Under the pieces are notes generated by a model. It was not told the DNA's origin. It made no database searches and worked only from the letters and a program-made list of their open reading frames with translations. DNA of 64,000 nt from positions 6,293,001-6,357,000 of the forward strand of contig NC_088186.1 in assembly GCF_028769735.1 (NCBI RefSeq), read 5' to 3'. A program made the translations under genes and the position numbers. This document shows positions 1 through 13,982 of the stretch, in pieces (within the stretch, counting starts at the first letter, position 1; each line of letters starts with the position of its first letter). This stretch comes from Zonotrichia leucophrys gambelii (lineage: Eukaryota; Chordata; Aves; Passeriformes; Passerellidae).

Positions 1-275
1 AGGGCATGGAGTGACCAGACAAGGTGGAATGACTTCAGACTGAAAGAGAGTAAGTTTACATGAGATATTAGGAAGAGATTGTTCCCTGTGAGGATGCCCA
101 GAGCAGCTGTGGCTGCCCCTGGATCCCTGAAGTGTCCAAGGCCAGGCTGGACAGGTCTTGGAGCACCCTGGGATAGTGAGAGGTGTCCCTGCCCATGGCA
201 GGACATGGAATGAGGTGATCTTTAAGGTCTTTTCCAAACCAAACCAGTCTGTAATTCTGATTTCTCCCAGGCCAC
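1..275 (+). mobile_element. CR1 LINE 3' end, cut by the window edge
   Basis: The sequence matches the well-known avian CR1 3' region: an 'agagcagctgtggctgcc' block, the 'gtgtccaaggccaggctgg' block, then 'ctttaaggtcttttcc' near the end. It is 5'-truncated and moderately diverged. The same blocks recur in the copy at 38040-38215. Confidence 0.85.
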
Positions 276-3200
276 CCACTCCCCCCTGAGACATCCAAGT
301 GCCAGCACTGGATGAGGGATACTTCCCAGCACTCTTTGCACAGCAAGGATTTTACCTTCAATTCATGCATCTAACAGTCACAATTCAAATGTAAAATGTG
401 GGCATGACATCCACAGATCCCCCTCCCTCTGCTGAGTGGGAAGATGCAGATGGCAAGTGGGGAGGAACGGGGCTGCAGGAAGGGACAGGAACAGCCAGGT
501 GGCCAAAAAGAAGAGATGCCAGTGGAGCTGAGACCTGGTGGGTTACTGGGCCAGGGAACTGGAGTCTCCTCTCTGGCTCACACTTCTCTGAGAAGTGCTC
601 TGAACTCCCTGGGCAGCAGCTGGGCCAGAGGAGTCGAGCATTATTTGTATGTGGCACTCCAGGGTGTGTTAAGCGACATTTCAACCCCAGTTTAACGCAC
701 TCTGGGCACATCAGTGACACCCCAGCTCTGAGTTACCCCACCCTGAGCTGCTCTGAGGGCTGGCAGGGAAGCCAGCTGCAATTCACTGCTGGAGAAGCAG
801 CTGGAAAGGCTCCTCCACCTGCCAGCCAGAGCACACCTGGGGCTCTTGTTTTGTTACCACTTTAGTTTAGGAGTAGATGAAAACTTCTGCAAGTTGAGGC
901 AACTTTCTAAGAACAAGTTACTAACCTCATAAAAGAGTACCAAAAGTGTATTGAAGACATTTGTACCATTTTCCTGCCCAATTTTCTCCTTTTGTTGAGG
1001 ACTGTGTTTTGGGCTAGATGAGAACCCTGGTCTCTCCAGAGTGCTCCCATAACTGGTACTGGGATCTGGAGCTGCAGACATCAATCTGCCAAGCACAAAG
1101 ATGCCTTTGAACCTAATAACTTGCAGAAAATAATACTCTTTTACATGCTAATAGCTAGGATTGTTCTTCAAATGTCTGACATTTATAGCAGTATAATATC
1201 TCTGGTGGAAAGCGTGCCTGGCATAGGCACCACTTCCCAAGGCTGGTGAAAGAAAGGGATGGAAGAGGAATTAACAGACAAGATTTGTGGCTGAATTTCA
1301 CTTTAGGTTTCCCTCCAATTGCTGCTGTTTCCTTCCCATATTTCAAAAGCTGTGACTGCCCTGGAAGGTAATTCACACAAAGCCCCCTAAACAAAGCAGT
1401 GGAAATGGAGCAGCAAAGAGAGATGGGCTGTAAATCAGCATCATCCACCTGGAAGCTTTGCTGGCTGCAGTCCAACTGAAAAATCAGGGCCAGGCCTCAG
1501 TAGCTCTGCTTAATATCAGAGAGACAATAGGCAGGAATGCCTGCCTGGAGATGTTTGCTTGAAATGGATGAATTATTAATAAACTTATTGTTATTTGTTA
1601 TTGTTCTTAAGCAGCTTGTCTTGGTACACATGTTAAAGTGGATTTCAGTCTTCCCTTATTATGCCTAACAAATATTTGTGTCCAGATGCAAAGTGGGGAT
1701 GGTATCTAAATTCTAATGAGAGGGAATTTGTGTCTATGGGGCAGTGGGAAATCTGGGTTTGTGTTTGCATCCCTGCCCACCTGAGGTTACTGTTTGTTTG
1801 CTTGAGTCAAGCATCTTCCCAATGGCCAGCCAGCCCATAATATTGTTGGAAAAGCTGCTAGGAGGAGATGTGCAGCAGCTCTGAGGGGCAGAGCTGGCAT
1901 TGCACCCAAAACTCCAGGTGACTGAGTCCTGCCAATATCTCTGCTGCATTCCCAGAGGAGAGGAGGGCTTGAGGAGCAGCAAATTTTACATTTTTGGTGC
2001 TAGTTCATGGCTGAGGCAGCAGCAGGAATGTTGCCATGATGTCTACAGAATAAATATGTGCTACTGCTGCTCTCATTTGTCTGTACAGTTTTGGAGGAGT
2101 TGCAGATGGCCCTTTAAATACTTGCAAGGCCTGCAGCTTTTCCAGAGTGGTTTTATTTTTTCCCCCCCTTTCTCCAAGCTGCTTGGCTCCCTACAGTAAT
2201 TAATATTATTTAATGGGGTGAAAAGCAAAGCAAAGCCTTCATATTTGAGATTATTCGCACAAACAAAAATGTAAACAGCTGTCTGAGAGAGAAGGGCTCT
2301 GAGACAGGAGCCTGCAGGAATGAGCTGCCTGGGGCTGGGATGTTTGGTGCTCACTGTGCACAGCCAGGAGATGCTGTGCTGCCACATCCTGGACAAGGAC
2401 TGGGGCCACCAGCAGCCCCAGGGCACTGTCCAGGGGGTTTGATTCCCTACAAATCTCAATTCCCACAAAACCCTCTCCTCTTCAATGCCAAAACTTATCA
2501 CTGTGCTCATCCAAATGGCTCAGCCTGGCTGAAAGCTTCCAGGACTCAGGGGATCACAAGGAGAAAAACATTTCCCACTGTGGTAAGAGCAGGGGAACCC
2601 CAACAAAAGGGGAAAGATGAGGAGGACCTCATGGATATCAGAAGGCTAATTAATTACTTTGTTATACTATATTATTCTATATTACATCTAAACTGAACCT
2701 GCACAAGCCTCAACTCAACTGCAGAGAATCTCATGACTGTCAGCTGACACCTGGATTCAGTTCGTCAATTAATCAAAACACTCACACCACAATCCAATTA
2801 TCAATTCCCTTCAGGTAAAAAATCTTCCACAATGCATTGCACTTTTGAACAATACAAGGAGCAGTAAATGAGATAAGAACTGGTTTTTCTTTCTATGAGG
2901 GTCAGGGAATGTGAATCCCAGAAAATGTGTGGCTAGACTAGCTCTGGGTAAATTAATGAATGTATGCACTGCAAGGGGCTCAGAGGAGACTGTTGTTGCA
3001 GAAAGTGGGAATTTCTCTTGGCCCTGAGAGTTTGAGAAGGATGCTGCTGTTCTTGGGGAGGGGACAGTGCCAGTGCTGCCACCCATCCATTGGTGCCTTG
3101 GGAGCTCTGAAGAATAAAATAATTCTAAAGGTGGCCTGTGCTGATTCCCATATCCAGGGTGAATTTCATGATATCTGTTTTCTGGGGGTGAAATCTTGGT

Positions 3201-4730
3201 AGCAGAGCCAGAGATTTTCAGCATAACACTGTTGGCTTTGCTCATCCACCTTCTCCCTGCCTGCTGTGGACAGAGCAGTTGGGTATCTGAGATCTGGTGA
3301 GGACTTGTGTTCCAGCCAGGAGAGACATGGGAAACTTTCAAAATCCTCTGCAAGAGGCTGGAAGGAATATTTTTTGCTTGGTCAAATAGGTTTTAATAAC
3401 TTAAAACATTTTTATTTTCATGGTGATTTATATTCCAAAATTAGATCTTATTAATTGTTTCAAACTGGAGAAACTCAAGATAACTCATTCCACAAATTTG
3501 GGAAGAGGATGTTGTGACTCAGTGGGAGCAATGTGTTTCTCTTTCTGTCCCTGACATGATTTTTCTGTGAAATGCCCACGACCTTTTGCTGTTTTCATTT
3601 TGCCACACCTTCATTGCCAACAAGTGGTGGCTCTGGAAGTGACTTTTCCAAGCACCTGCACCAAGAGCTGAATTTTTGCTGCTTGCAGGCAGAACAGGCA
3701 ACAGCCTGTGGGCACCATCACCATGGATATTCCCTGCAGAGCGAAATCATGCATCCTGGGGAATGCACTTTATATAACTCCTGGCTGAGGGAAGAGTTCC
3801 CAAGTTTATGTGCAGCCACTGAGCAAATCTCTTGGCTGCACAGAAGCATCCCTGGAGTACAAAGCTGGGGAGGAGAAGGCCAGACCCAGCTCAGGGAGCC
3901 AAGCTGCAGCCAAAATATGGTTCTGAGCTTCCAAAACATTCTGGTGCTGCCGGGTTGGAACCTCCTGTTTGCTCTCAAGGCCACTGCTAACTGCAGAGCT
4001 GCTGCTTGCAGGATTCACGCAGGTCAAGCCCATGGAAGCTCTGGGTGAGGGAGCCTTGCAGGATGACAATCCCTGATTTGATTTCCAGGATTTGAAAATG
4101 CAGGATTTGATTTCCTGCCACCTTGCCCATTGTTCAGCTGCTGCTAAGGCTCTGGGGTGATGCAGACCTGGGTAGACAGGGTCTGCTTGTGCTGGGGTGT
4201 CCTCCCAGCATCTCCATGGCTTTCCACAGCTCTGCCTCAGCCTCTGGCTCAGCAGTGCAGCCCTACAAGCTCATCCTTTCCTGCTGCTCATTCTTGTGGT
4301 GTGAGTAATCTGCCCCAGAGCCTCCCTCACGGGTCATGGAGCCTCTTGGGCTGACCAGAACAGGGTCACGAATTTCTGCTGCTTTCACAGCTCCAGTTTG
4401 ATGGCTCTCTGTGGGGTTCAGGCTGGAGTGAGCCAGGGTTTGGCCTGTCATCTCCCTGGAGCACAGCAGTGTTTTGTAGATACTGCTCTAGCAAATGGTT
4501 TTGAATTAAAAACGTGCTGATTAACCCTATTCCAGCAGTGTGTGTGGGACTCAGAGTGTGGTGGGTATCAGGACACCCTCAGGCCATGTCCATGCCAGCT
4601 GCTGGACTTCCTCTGCAACAAATGATGCTGTGCAACAAGCTCTAATCTAAATAATAAATCTTTTCATATGCTCTAAACTTGCATATGAAACCCCCCAATG
4701 CTATTTAGCTGGTAGCTCCTGGCCATTCCC

Positions 4731-5117
4731 TGTCACAGACATCTTTTTATGAAAAATTCTTTCCTTAAGATTTTTTCCTCCTGAGAAGCTGAGAGGCTTC
4801 AGAAACAAAATGTAAACAATGATTATCTGCTGCTGTGGAATGCAACAGGTGGATCTGTAATTAGTCTCATGTAGATGTTGGTAGTTAATGGCCAATCACA
4901 GCCCAGCTGGCTCAGACTCTCTGTCCGAGACACAAACCTTTGTTATCATTCTTTCTTTTTCTATTCTTAGCCAGCCTTCTGATGAAACCTTTTCTTCTAT
5001 TCTTTTAGTATAGTTTTAATATAATATATATCATAAAATAAGAAATCAGCCTTCTGAAACATGGAGTCAGATCCTCGTCTCTTCCCTCATCTGAAAACCC
5101 CTGTGAACACTGTCACA
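4731..5117 (+). mobile_element. Solo LTR of an endogenous retrovirus with 6-bp TSD
   Basis: This is a 387-bp element that starts TGTCACAG and ends CTGTCACA (TG...CA termini). It is flanked by the identical hexamer ATTCCC at 4725-4730 and 5118-5123. A 6-bp target duplication fits class II (ERVK-like) elements. No internal retroviral sequence is attached, so it is a recombination-derived solo LTR. A second copy lies inverted at 37660-38039. The orientation shown assumes the strand with TATA-like and poly(A)-like AT-rich sequence in the 3' half. Confidence 0.85.
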
Positions 5118-5840
5118 ATTCCCCTCAATTCCCAGTGGTGTTCCTTTGGGGCAGGTGTTAGGGAAATGTTAGTTCTGAGAGCTTTGACAAATAAATCCTC
5201 ATTGTAAGGCTGGAAAGTCTCCCACCTCTCCATTTCTGGAGGAAATGAAGCACAGACAAACATTGCTGATCTGGAGGATGGCCTCTCTTCCAGAGCCCAG
5301 ATCTTGTGAATGGAGAGGGAACTGCTTCACTTCACTCCTGGTGGAACACCTGGACAAGCTTTTCTGGCTGATTGTAGGATCAGGCACGAAGCCAACACGT
5401 CTGCAGCCTTTGAATTCAACACCTCCCTCTCCCCCCAAATCAACAAGAGCTTTGTTCACCTCTGGACAGCTGAATTTCCACTTTATAAATCCAGCCCCCT
5501 TCTAACCTGGCATGGGGAGCTATCAGAACTGTTATTCCATTAAATCAGAGTAAAATTATTATCTTTTGTTTCCTTTTTCTTGAAAGCACAGGTCCACCTT
5601 GGCAGCAGTGTGGTTAATCCCAGACCTGATTCTGCAGGTGGGAAGTCTGTGAGTTCCCAGAACAAAGTGTTTCCTCCAGTGGCCACAGCACTTTTCACCT
5701 TTTCCCTCACACCTTTAGCAGATATTTCTTTGAGGTGATGGATACAACATGTTACCAAGGCAATGGAAAATCCAGGCTCCATATTGCAGATTTCTTCTCC
5801 AGCAGGACCAGGAGGGAATGGGGGAGGAGTCAAGAGGATC

Positions 5841-5951
5841 ATTATTGAATTTATTATTGAATTCATTATTATTGAATTCATTATTATTAAATTTATTATT
5901 GAATTCATTATTGTTGAATGCATTATTATTGAATTCATTACCACTGAATTC
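5841..5951. repeat. AT-rich tandem repeat (ATTATTGAATTC-type)
   Basis: Imperfect head-to-tail copies of a 12-21 bp ATT/GAATTC motif. The repeat is open in several frames on both strands, which produces spurious Ile/Asn/Leu-rich ORFs. Confidence 0.85.
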
Positions 5952-7224
5952 AGAGGGAGCTCCATGAGACTGGTGGGGAGGCTTACCCTGGCGGGCTGCA
6001 GATGTTGCACAGCTGGATGGAGCAACACTGACATGCAGCGGTCAGCAGCTGCATCTCTGCCTGCTCCTGCCCATTCCTGAGCTCAGCCTCACCAGGGATG
6101 GCCCCAGGCATTGCTTCCCAAAAATTCAGCTACTTCCCAGTGGAAAAACCGCATCCTGGCTGGTGATCTTCCTCCCACAAAAGTGTTCAGCACCTTTTCA
6201 GTGCCACACCCTGTAACCCCTGAATAATTTAGAGAAATCTTCCACAGATTTCTCACATTTCCCACAGAGAAATCACCTGCTGGTTAAAGAGGGGAGAATT
6301 GCTAACAGAACCTTTTTTTTTTCCTCCCAGCATGTTCTTTAAATTCCTGTAAAACTGCCCCATAGCACTGCTTGTAAGTGACCATGCTGCACCCCAGAGG
6401 GTGCTGACAGACAGCTGTTCCCAGATGGAAAAGTGGCTGCAGTGCTGACCCAGGGAAGGGAGTGATTTCAGATGTCTGAGCTCTCAGGAGCTCTGGGTGT
6501 GATGCTGGCAGTGACATTGCCCAGAAGAGTTTGGCCACACTGAGTGCCTGTGCTGAAAATCTGTCCCTTTTATCAGTGCTGATGTGTTTTGAAGCCTGGC
6601 CAGGGAAATGGGACGAGGCTGGGGCTACCCTGGCTGCCAGCCCTGCTGCCCAGAGCTGCCACATGGTCACAGTGTCAGCTCATGTGGCACCTGGGTGTGA
6701 GCCAGCTGTGGCCAGCTGGGCCCATCCTCTGCTCTGCAAGGGTCCTCAGACCTGAGCCCAGTTGTGGATGGATGTCTGCCATCCTGAATCACCAAAACCC
6801 AGGAGTGATGATGACAGGGAACAGGCAAAAAGAGAAAACAGGGAAATTATAACAGCTGGTGCAAGGAAAAGTTCCCTTTTCCCAGGTTCAGTGCCCAGTG
6901 TTTAGCAAACCAGGCATTTACAGTAAAAGTCCAAAAGATGCTGTTGTGGCAAGAGAAATTGGAGCAGTTCAGGGAAGAAGAAGGAGCTCCAGTCTTAGCA
7001 AAGGGTCTGCTTTGGCTGGTTTGGTTCTGTTTAAGGAGTCAAACCAGGGCTGTAGTGGAGCACCAGCTCAGTGGAAGCTTCCTGGCAATGTGTGGTGTTT
7101 TAGGCAAAAGACTAATTCAGATTCTTGAATATGTGAGAGGGGAAACAGTGAGTAGGTGCTGGGAGAGGATTTTACCTTTGTGTGGGGCTGGAGAGACTGA
7201 CTCAGGAATTTTGCATCCACTTCA

Positions 7225-7560
7225 GGTGTCTGTATTTAAGAGAGGCTGTTGGAGAGTGTTGAAAAGAGCTACAAAAATGATTGAAAGGCTGGAGAAACAG
7301 CTTTACAGGGGAGAGAACTTAAAGACCTCCATCTGTTTGCATTATTAAAAAAAGAGGTTGAGAGGTGACTTGATGACAGTGTATAAATACCTTCAGAGGA
7401 GAAAAGAGTGGGTATTGCAGGATCTGGAATTTAGCAGGGGAAAAACCACGGATGGCTGGAAGCAAGAGCCAGATGAACTCAAACTGGAAATTAATCACCT
7501 TCATTGTTTAAAGGAAACCCCAACAGGTCCAACATTTTGGAACAAATTCAAAGGAAAAGT
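7225..7560 (+). mobile_element. Old, diverged CR1-type LINE fragment
   Basis: The order of weakly matching blocks ('agctacaaaaatgattgaaagg', 'ggagagaacttaaag', 'gaggtgacttgatgacag', 'ttaggaaa'-type end) fits the 3' ORF2/UTR part of ancient amniote CR1 elements. It is highly diverged; the end positions are approximate. Confidence 0.55.
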
Positions 7561-10500
7561 GTGGTTTTTTTCAGTCTCAGTGTAGGAAAATGAAGTCTGG
7601 GAGCTTTTCTCAAAGACCTGTGTTAGCTAAGGCACAAGTTAGCACAGAATGGCTGGAGCTTAATATGGAGATTATTGAGTGGAAATGATTGTGTGGATAC
7701 ACTCAGCATTGCAGGGGCATCCCAAAAGATGCACTAGTTTATCTACCAGGTTCCTGAGCAGGACTAATGAAGAATGTTAACTTAGGAGCAAGGATGAAGT
7801 GAAGAAAAGAAAGGAAAAAAACATCCATTATGGGATTGATTTTACTGGCTTTTAAGCAAAAAATTAAATCAGAGACAAGGAAGAGCAACCCCCCTGACCC
7901 AGATACCTGCAGGTGTGGAGCAGCTGGCCAGGTATGGTCAGTCAGAAGAGCCCCCTGGAAGGAGGAGGAGGAGTTGCTGTCCTGAATTAATGACACGAGT
8001 TCCAGGAGGGATTTTGCTGTGCTGGTGTAGAACACACTCCTAATGACAGCCTTGAGGCCCTTCTGAGTGCAAACAGCAGATCTGCCTGTGGGAGGGTGGG
8101 ATTTTCCCTACCCTGGGTGCACATCTGGTGCTTTGTTCAGGACAATGGGAAGGCCCCTTCCTCTGCACTGCTGCCCTTGCTGCTGTTCCTGGCCCTGTTC
8201 CCACTGGCTCAGCCCAGCCCCTGCCTCCTCTCAGGCTCCTCATCCCCACCCTGCTCCCAGTAGCTGGGAGCAGTTGGATTTTGGGATGTGGTGGTGCCAG
8301 GTTCTGGGTTCTCATTGCAGCAGGGAAGCTCAGGCCTGAACACTCAGTGGAGAAGCAGAAAGAAAGGTTTTGCTTTGTTGGCTGCTGGATTGTCCAGTGT
8401 TAGAGCCCAAATGTCCTCTCAATGTGCCACCTGCACCCCTGGGAATACCAAGGACTTTGTGTCCTGCCTTCACACTGACACTTTCCTAAATTATTCAGGG
8501 GTTACAGGGTCTGGCACTGAAAAGGTCAAATGCTGACAGGAGTGTTGTCCCCAGCACTGTCCTTGGCTGGGCTTTATTTCCCCACTGCTGCTCGTGTGAT
8601 GCTCCAGCACTGGTCACTGCCAGGAGTCAGGATGAGCCCCAGCCTTGCTGGAGCCTCCTGGGGAATCATTGAAACAAAAGTGTGGAAAAAATCAAACACT
8701 TTGAGTGTTTTAGGAGGGAGAGACTCTCTGAGACAGCACCTGGCTCGGTGTGGGCAGAGCCCTGCCTTAGGCAGTGTGGGAATAGCTAACAGCCTGTCTA
8801 ATTTGGACAGGCCTCTCAATCCCTAATCCTCTCCCTCCTGTGTCCCAGGTAATAAGATGCTTTCAATGAAAAAAAACCCAGTGAAAGTGAGTGAAAGGTG
8901 AAGTGTCTGGCTGTGGCAGGAAGCGAGAGATTGCAAGTGTTACCAGAGCTTTAGGGTGGGTAATAGCAGGAGATTTGTGAAAAGGATCTGGAAGAAAAGC
9001 CCCTTTTCAAAGGAATTGTATAATCACTGGTAGCTCAGTGTTTCACGCTCAAGGATTGCCTTCAGGATCTGCCATCAGAGGAGAGGATTTGCTGCTCTCT
9101 TCTGTAGATGAGCACTACAGAAACCCTTCCCACTCTGCTTTTCTAAATCTTCTTTGAAGGGATGCTCCTCCTAGAGAGTGGCAGGGCTGTGCCTGTTTTG
9201 TGACACACATTTGTAGGAATAATCAGGAATAAAAAGGGGAGCAGAAAGCACCTGCCAAGGAGGGATGTCCCTCCAAATCCCAGTGGCCCCAGAGCCAGGG
9301 GCTGGGGAGAGGGATCCAGAATGATGCTGGGGGCTGCTCTAGAGAGGAAATATTCCCCACTTGTAGATCTGTGGGGTGCCAGCTGCAGGCAGAGCTCTTT
9401 TGGCAGCAGGAAGGATAGAAAGGGTTTCAGTGGAAATGATCTTTATTGGCAAGCGCAGCTTTGCTGAAATCAACCCATTTTGTGGGAACACGTAGGAAAC
9501 TATTGATGGGAAGAAAAATCTGAACCATTCATTTTGACCTTCAGAGGATCATTTTTTCTTCCAAAGCATTTAATTTCAACAAATTGCTCAGTTTAGTTTT
9601 GACATTAGCACTCAAATTGATGCCATTTTAATCTTCCATGTGTGTGAGCTGCTGGTTCCTGGCTGTACCCTGGCAGTGCTGGGCACCCACAGCACCTTTC
9701 CATGCCACAAAAAAAAAGAATCATTCCCCATCAATGCTTCTGAAAGCCTTCTCCAGCAAATCTGGGAGGAACAAGAGGATTTGGAGATGAAAACACATCT
9801 GAAAGCACCACAATTTCCTGTGGAAGAGAAATTGTACTTTCCAAGCACTCTGAGTCAGCAGAGCCTGACCCTCCCTGCTCAGCCCTTCTGATCCAACCTC
9901 TCAGAGAACAGCAATAAATAAATACATTAGGCAATTTATTCTGTGTTTTGCATTTGTAGGACCTTTTGATGCAAAAAGGAGCTTAGCTTTAAATTTCTGT
10001 GACCTTGATGTGCCTAAAGTCAAGCTGCTCTTTAAATCTGTGTAGAATTTGGATTTGTTAGTGGTCCACACACCCCTGCTGTGTCCTGCTGATGTCCCCC
10101 TGGCAAGAGAGGGGGGTCTGGGAGCTGATTGCATTGATGTGGGGTGGAGCAGAGCTGTGCCAGTGTAGGAGTGGTGGTGGCTGCAGCACACAGCGTTTGC
10201 AGCCCTGTTCACCAGGGCTGGGACTCTGCTGCTGTCTGGGAAGTTGCAGCAAGGACAACAACTGTTCCCTGGTTCATCCCTGCAGTGCTTTGTGCAATAA
10301 AATGGTGTGTGAGGCTGCAGAGGCTGCAGGGGCTCATGGCCAGGCAAAGGTGTGTCCCTTCCCATCCACACCCAGATCCAAGGCTCCTCCTGGGTGGATT
10401 TGCAGGGAGGGATGCTCAGGGCTCAGCTCACTGCAGTGACAGGGCTCTCCTGGGCTCACCTTTAAAGCAACATCATCATTTCAGAGACAGGTACAAGGGC

Positions 10501-11627
10501 AAACTCCTTGTGAGCACAGTGTGTGAGCGAGCTGGACCCAGTGAAGGAGGAATTTGTCACCTTTGGGTGATGCTGTGGATGCTCCTCCTGCACACTGAGC
10601 GAGGCTCCAGGCCTCTGCCCACCCAGCGCTGCCACCAGCAGCTGTGGGCCTGCAGAGACAGCTCCCCAGGCTCCCTTTTTAACTCACTTGCTTTCATTTA
10701 TATTCAAATCAGAGGATAAATGTAGGCAATGCGTGCGCTCAGCTCAGGCTAGGCTGCTGCTCCAAAGCAACCACAGAGAAGGTGTTTTATTTTTAAAATA
10801 GATTAAGGAAGAGATGAAGACAGGGAGTTCTGCACTCTAACTATCACCTTCTTGTTGCTAATGTTGGCCTGGTCATGAAAACAGAAAGATTTGTAAAAAT
10901 TATTTGTTTTTCAACACACATGCTGTTTACTTGGCTCCAGCAGGGAAAATAAAGCCAAGGCTTCTGCTGGTGCTTTAAAGCCAGTTCCTGTGCCTCATGA
11001 CCAGGTTTTAGAGATGCTCCTGGAGATTTCAATCCCCAATCACTCTTTATTTGATGATTTAAATAAATGATAAATATGCATATGGAATAATGCAAATATT
11101 CATGGAAGAAGTGCAGCCTAAAGGATATATTGATCTCCTTGGATCAGGGCAGTGCCTGACAGGGAGTGGAGGGCACCCTGCTCAGGGGCAAGCCCTGGGG
11201 CTCTTAAATGAAGGTGGAAAAGTTCCCAGCACTGTGTGTGGCTCAGTCTCACAGGCTGTGTGTCCTGACAAGGCACATGGGAGCTCACTAACAACCCTCT
11301 GCATTTAGAGCAGAATTTTGCCCTCAAAGATGATGCTGACGTTGTTAAAAGTGACAGTGCCCTTTTGCAGTGTGTTTTAAGCACATGTGTGCTGACACCT
11401 CCATGTGTTGACCAGGCTGGACTCAGCCTTGTGCCTCAGTCCCCACGGCAGAGTTGTGCTGCTCTGTCTTTTCTGGGCTTTGCCCACCCCAGAGCACACA
11501 GAACTGTCAAAAGCTGCTTAATACACATTGACTTAATGGGAGTTGTGCAGCAAAATGCTGCTGGGTGCTTGGAAGGCAAAGTCTGTGCAGAGAATTCATT
11601 ACTCCTGGATTGCAATTAATGATAATT

Positions 11628-11657
11628 AAAAAAAAGAGAAAGAGAGAGAGAGAAGGT
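11628..11657. repeat. Purine microsatellite (A/GA)n
   Basis: A short run of A followed by GA dinucleotides, simple sequence. Confidence 0.7.
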
Positions 11658-12284
11658 TTTGTATGGAGTTATGCTGGATGTCAGAATTAACATCTCATTG
11701 AATTATCAAAGCTTTCAAGTAGTGGGTGGTGGAGAGTGGCTTGGGGCTTGCAAATAGGTCAGAGAAAGAGCTGGTTGCTAAATATCTGATAGCAACTTTC
11801 CACTGGGGAAGAAAATCTTGCTGATTTGATGGAATAGGAACAATTCTTGGGAGGATATCTATTCCCTTAAAACTTATGGAAAAAGCAGGCATGGAGGCTG
11901 GGCTGCCTGCATGTGACCTGGGCTCTGTGGCTTGTTCCCTGGGGATCCCTCCTGCTCACATATGCATTCCTCCCCTTCTCATTGCAAAATGAAAACACAA
12001 AATGAAGGGAAGTGTGAACATTTTGGTGGCGTGGTGCCAGCACAGGTCTGCTCTGTGCCTTTGGCAGCTCCAGCTGAACGCCCTTGAAAGCAGACCCCGG
12101 TTTTTGGGCGCTTGGGTTGTTGGGTTCAGCCAGGGATGGTTTGGGTCCGGTGCTCTGGGCTGTGGAGCGCTTGCAACGCTGGGTGACATCAACAGGGGGA
12201 GCGGCAGGTCCTGCGGAACGTCCCTGGGACGAGCCTGGGACGAGCCATCCTGCAGTCCCTGCACCAGCACCCTGCAGCCCTTTC

Positions 12285-12620
12285 ACCCGGCATCCTCCAT
12301 CCCCTTCATCATCCAGCATCCTGCATCCCTTTCATCCAGGATCCTTCCTTCATCATCCAGCTTAGCTGCCTGGCCACGTTGATTATCCCAGGTATTCCAT
12401 CCCTCTGCATCAAGGATTCATTCCACCTTCTCGACCCACAATTGCCTTCACCAGAAAATTTTCATTCCTTCATCATCCAAATTCATTTCCTTTATCCTCC
12501 TTATGCCTTACCCCAGATCCCATCTCTTCAGCCCCAGAAGGCAACTTCATCCTTTTGTTAGGTTTATCTCAAGATGCTCTTTCCATCCCAGTCTCCAGCA
12601 TCCCATCCTCTTCACTCATC
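12285..12620. repeat. Degenerate CATCC/TTCAT-rich pyrimidine tract
   Basis: Irregular repeats of CATCC, TTCATC and CATCCAG motifs make a strand-biased pyrimidine-rich tract of about 330 bp. It holds no single clean period. Confidence 0.55.
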
Positions 12621-13861
12621 CGCACCCTCCATCTCCTTTGCCCACGTGTAATTTTGTATTTTTTCATTATCTATCTATGTGTACTTGAAAAAGGGGCTGG
12701 CAAGTGGTTTCGGACGTAAGGGGGGAAGGACAACCCTCATTTTCCAACCCCCTGTACTAACCAACCTGGATCTTAGCAATCCTCACCATCAAGGAATCTT
12801 TGGGTCTCTGTGAGTAATCCCACAATTTGGCAAAGGAGCAGTACAATTTGAGTATTGCTGTGGAAATCTTTGAGATTCCGACAATAATTCAGCACTGAAA
12901 TCAGCCAGCTGGGCAGGTGGGGTCTCTGGTTTTGCATGAGATCCCACCTCCAAGGGGTGGCCAGTCCTTTTTCATGGGTCCTGCTGGGTTAAAGATGCCC
13001 AAGAACCTCTGACACTGCCAGGACCTTCCTGTCCCCCTCCTTTGTCGGGGTGACAGCAGAGGATAAAGAGATGAAGGACTGACATGCTTAACCTGCTCCT
13101 CCCAAGCAGAGGTGAGAATGTAATATTTTGGGAACCAGATGAGCAGATCTGGCAGCCTGTGCTGAGCTGGCCCTGGGCTGAGAGGTGGGCACAGCATCCA
13201 TCCTTTGGCTCCTGAGGCTGTGCAACTTCTATTTCAACCTAAGAATTTCTTTGTTCCAGGCAACTCTTCCCTTAATCTTTCCTCTGCTTGGTTTCTTCAT
13301 CCTGTTCCCATAGACAACAACCTTGTGTGAACTGCTGGAGGAGACAGTGGCTCAGCAAACCCTCCTGCCCCCCTGCCAGCTGTGTTCCCCTGATCAGAGG
13401 GACCCCCTGCTCCCACGGGGAGCGACAGGCTGGGGGTGATTATGGAAAGCAGATCTCAGAGGAGTTTGTCTCTGTGGGGGAAACGGTGCAGCAAAACTGC
13501 AGGGGAATAATAATTGTATTATTATGCAGGAATAAAGTCCTGTTTATTTCTGAGAAAGGGATGGGTATGAGGGAAGAGCAGTGAGCGATTGCAGAACAAT
13601 TATCCCACAGCAGCAATGCTGGGCAGTGTTTCCCTTGAAGGCAACTCCTAAATATTGTGCTAGAGGAGGACTGGGAATCTGGACCATGTGGTGGGTGAAG
13701 GTGGGGCTGTCCCATCCCAAAGGACACTTTGTCAGCATCCATTGGCTCCTGCAGGAATAAGAGATGATGCAAACACTCACCTGGCAGTGCCACACACCTG
13801 CGGGCAGGGCTGGGCAGCTGAGAACCACCCAGCTCCTGGTGCTTCTGGTGCTCTGCAGTGG

Positions 13862-13982
13862 TATGTGTATGGGGGTGTGTAGGGACATATAGGCATGAGT
13901 AGGGACATGTAGGGGATGTGTAGGGGTGTGTAAGGAGGGATGTGCAGGGATGTGCAGGGGTGTGCAGGGGTGTGCAGGGACG
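13862..13982. repeat. GTGTGCAGGG / GTGTAGGGA tandem repeat
   Basis: About twelve degenerate 10-bp units just upstream of the CpG island. The last four are nearly pure GTGTGCAGGG. The minus-strand reading frames here (Pro/His/Thr-rich) are artefacts of the repeat. Confidence 0.8.
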
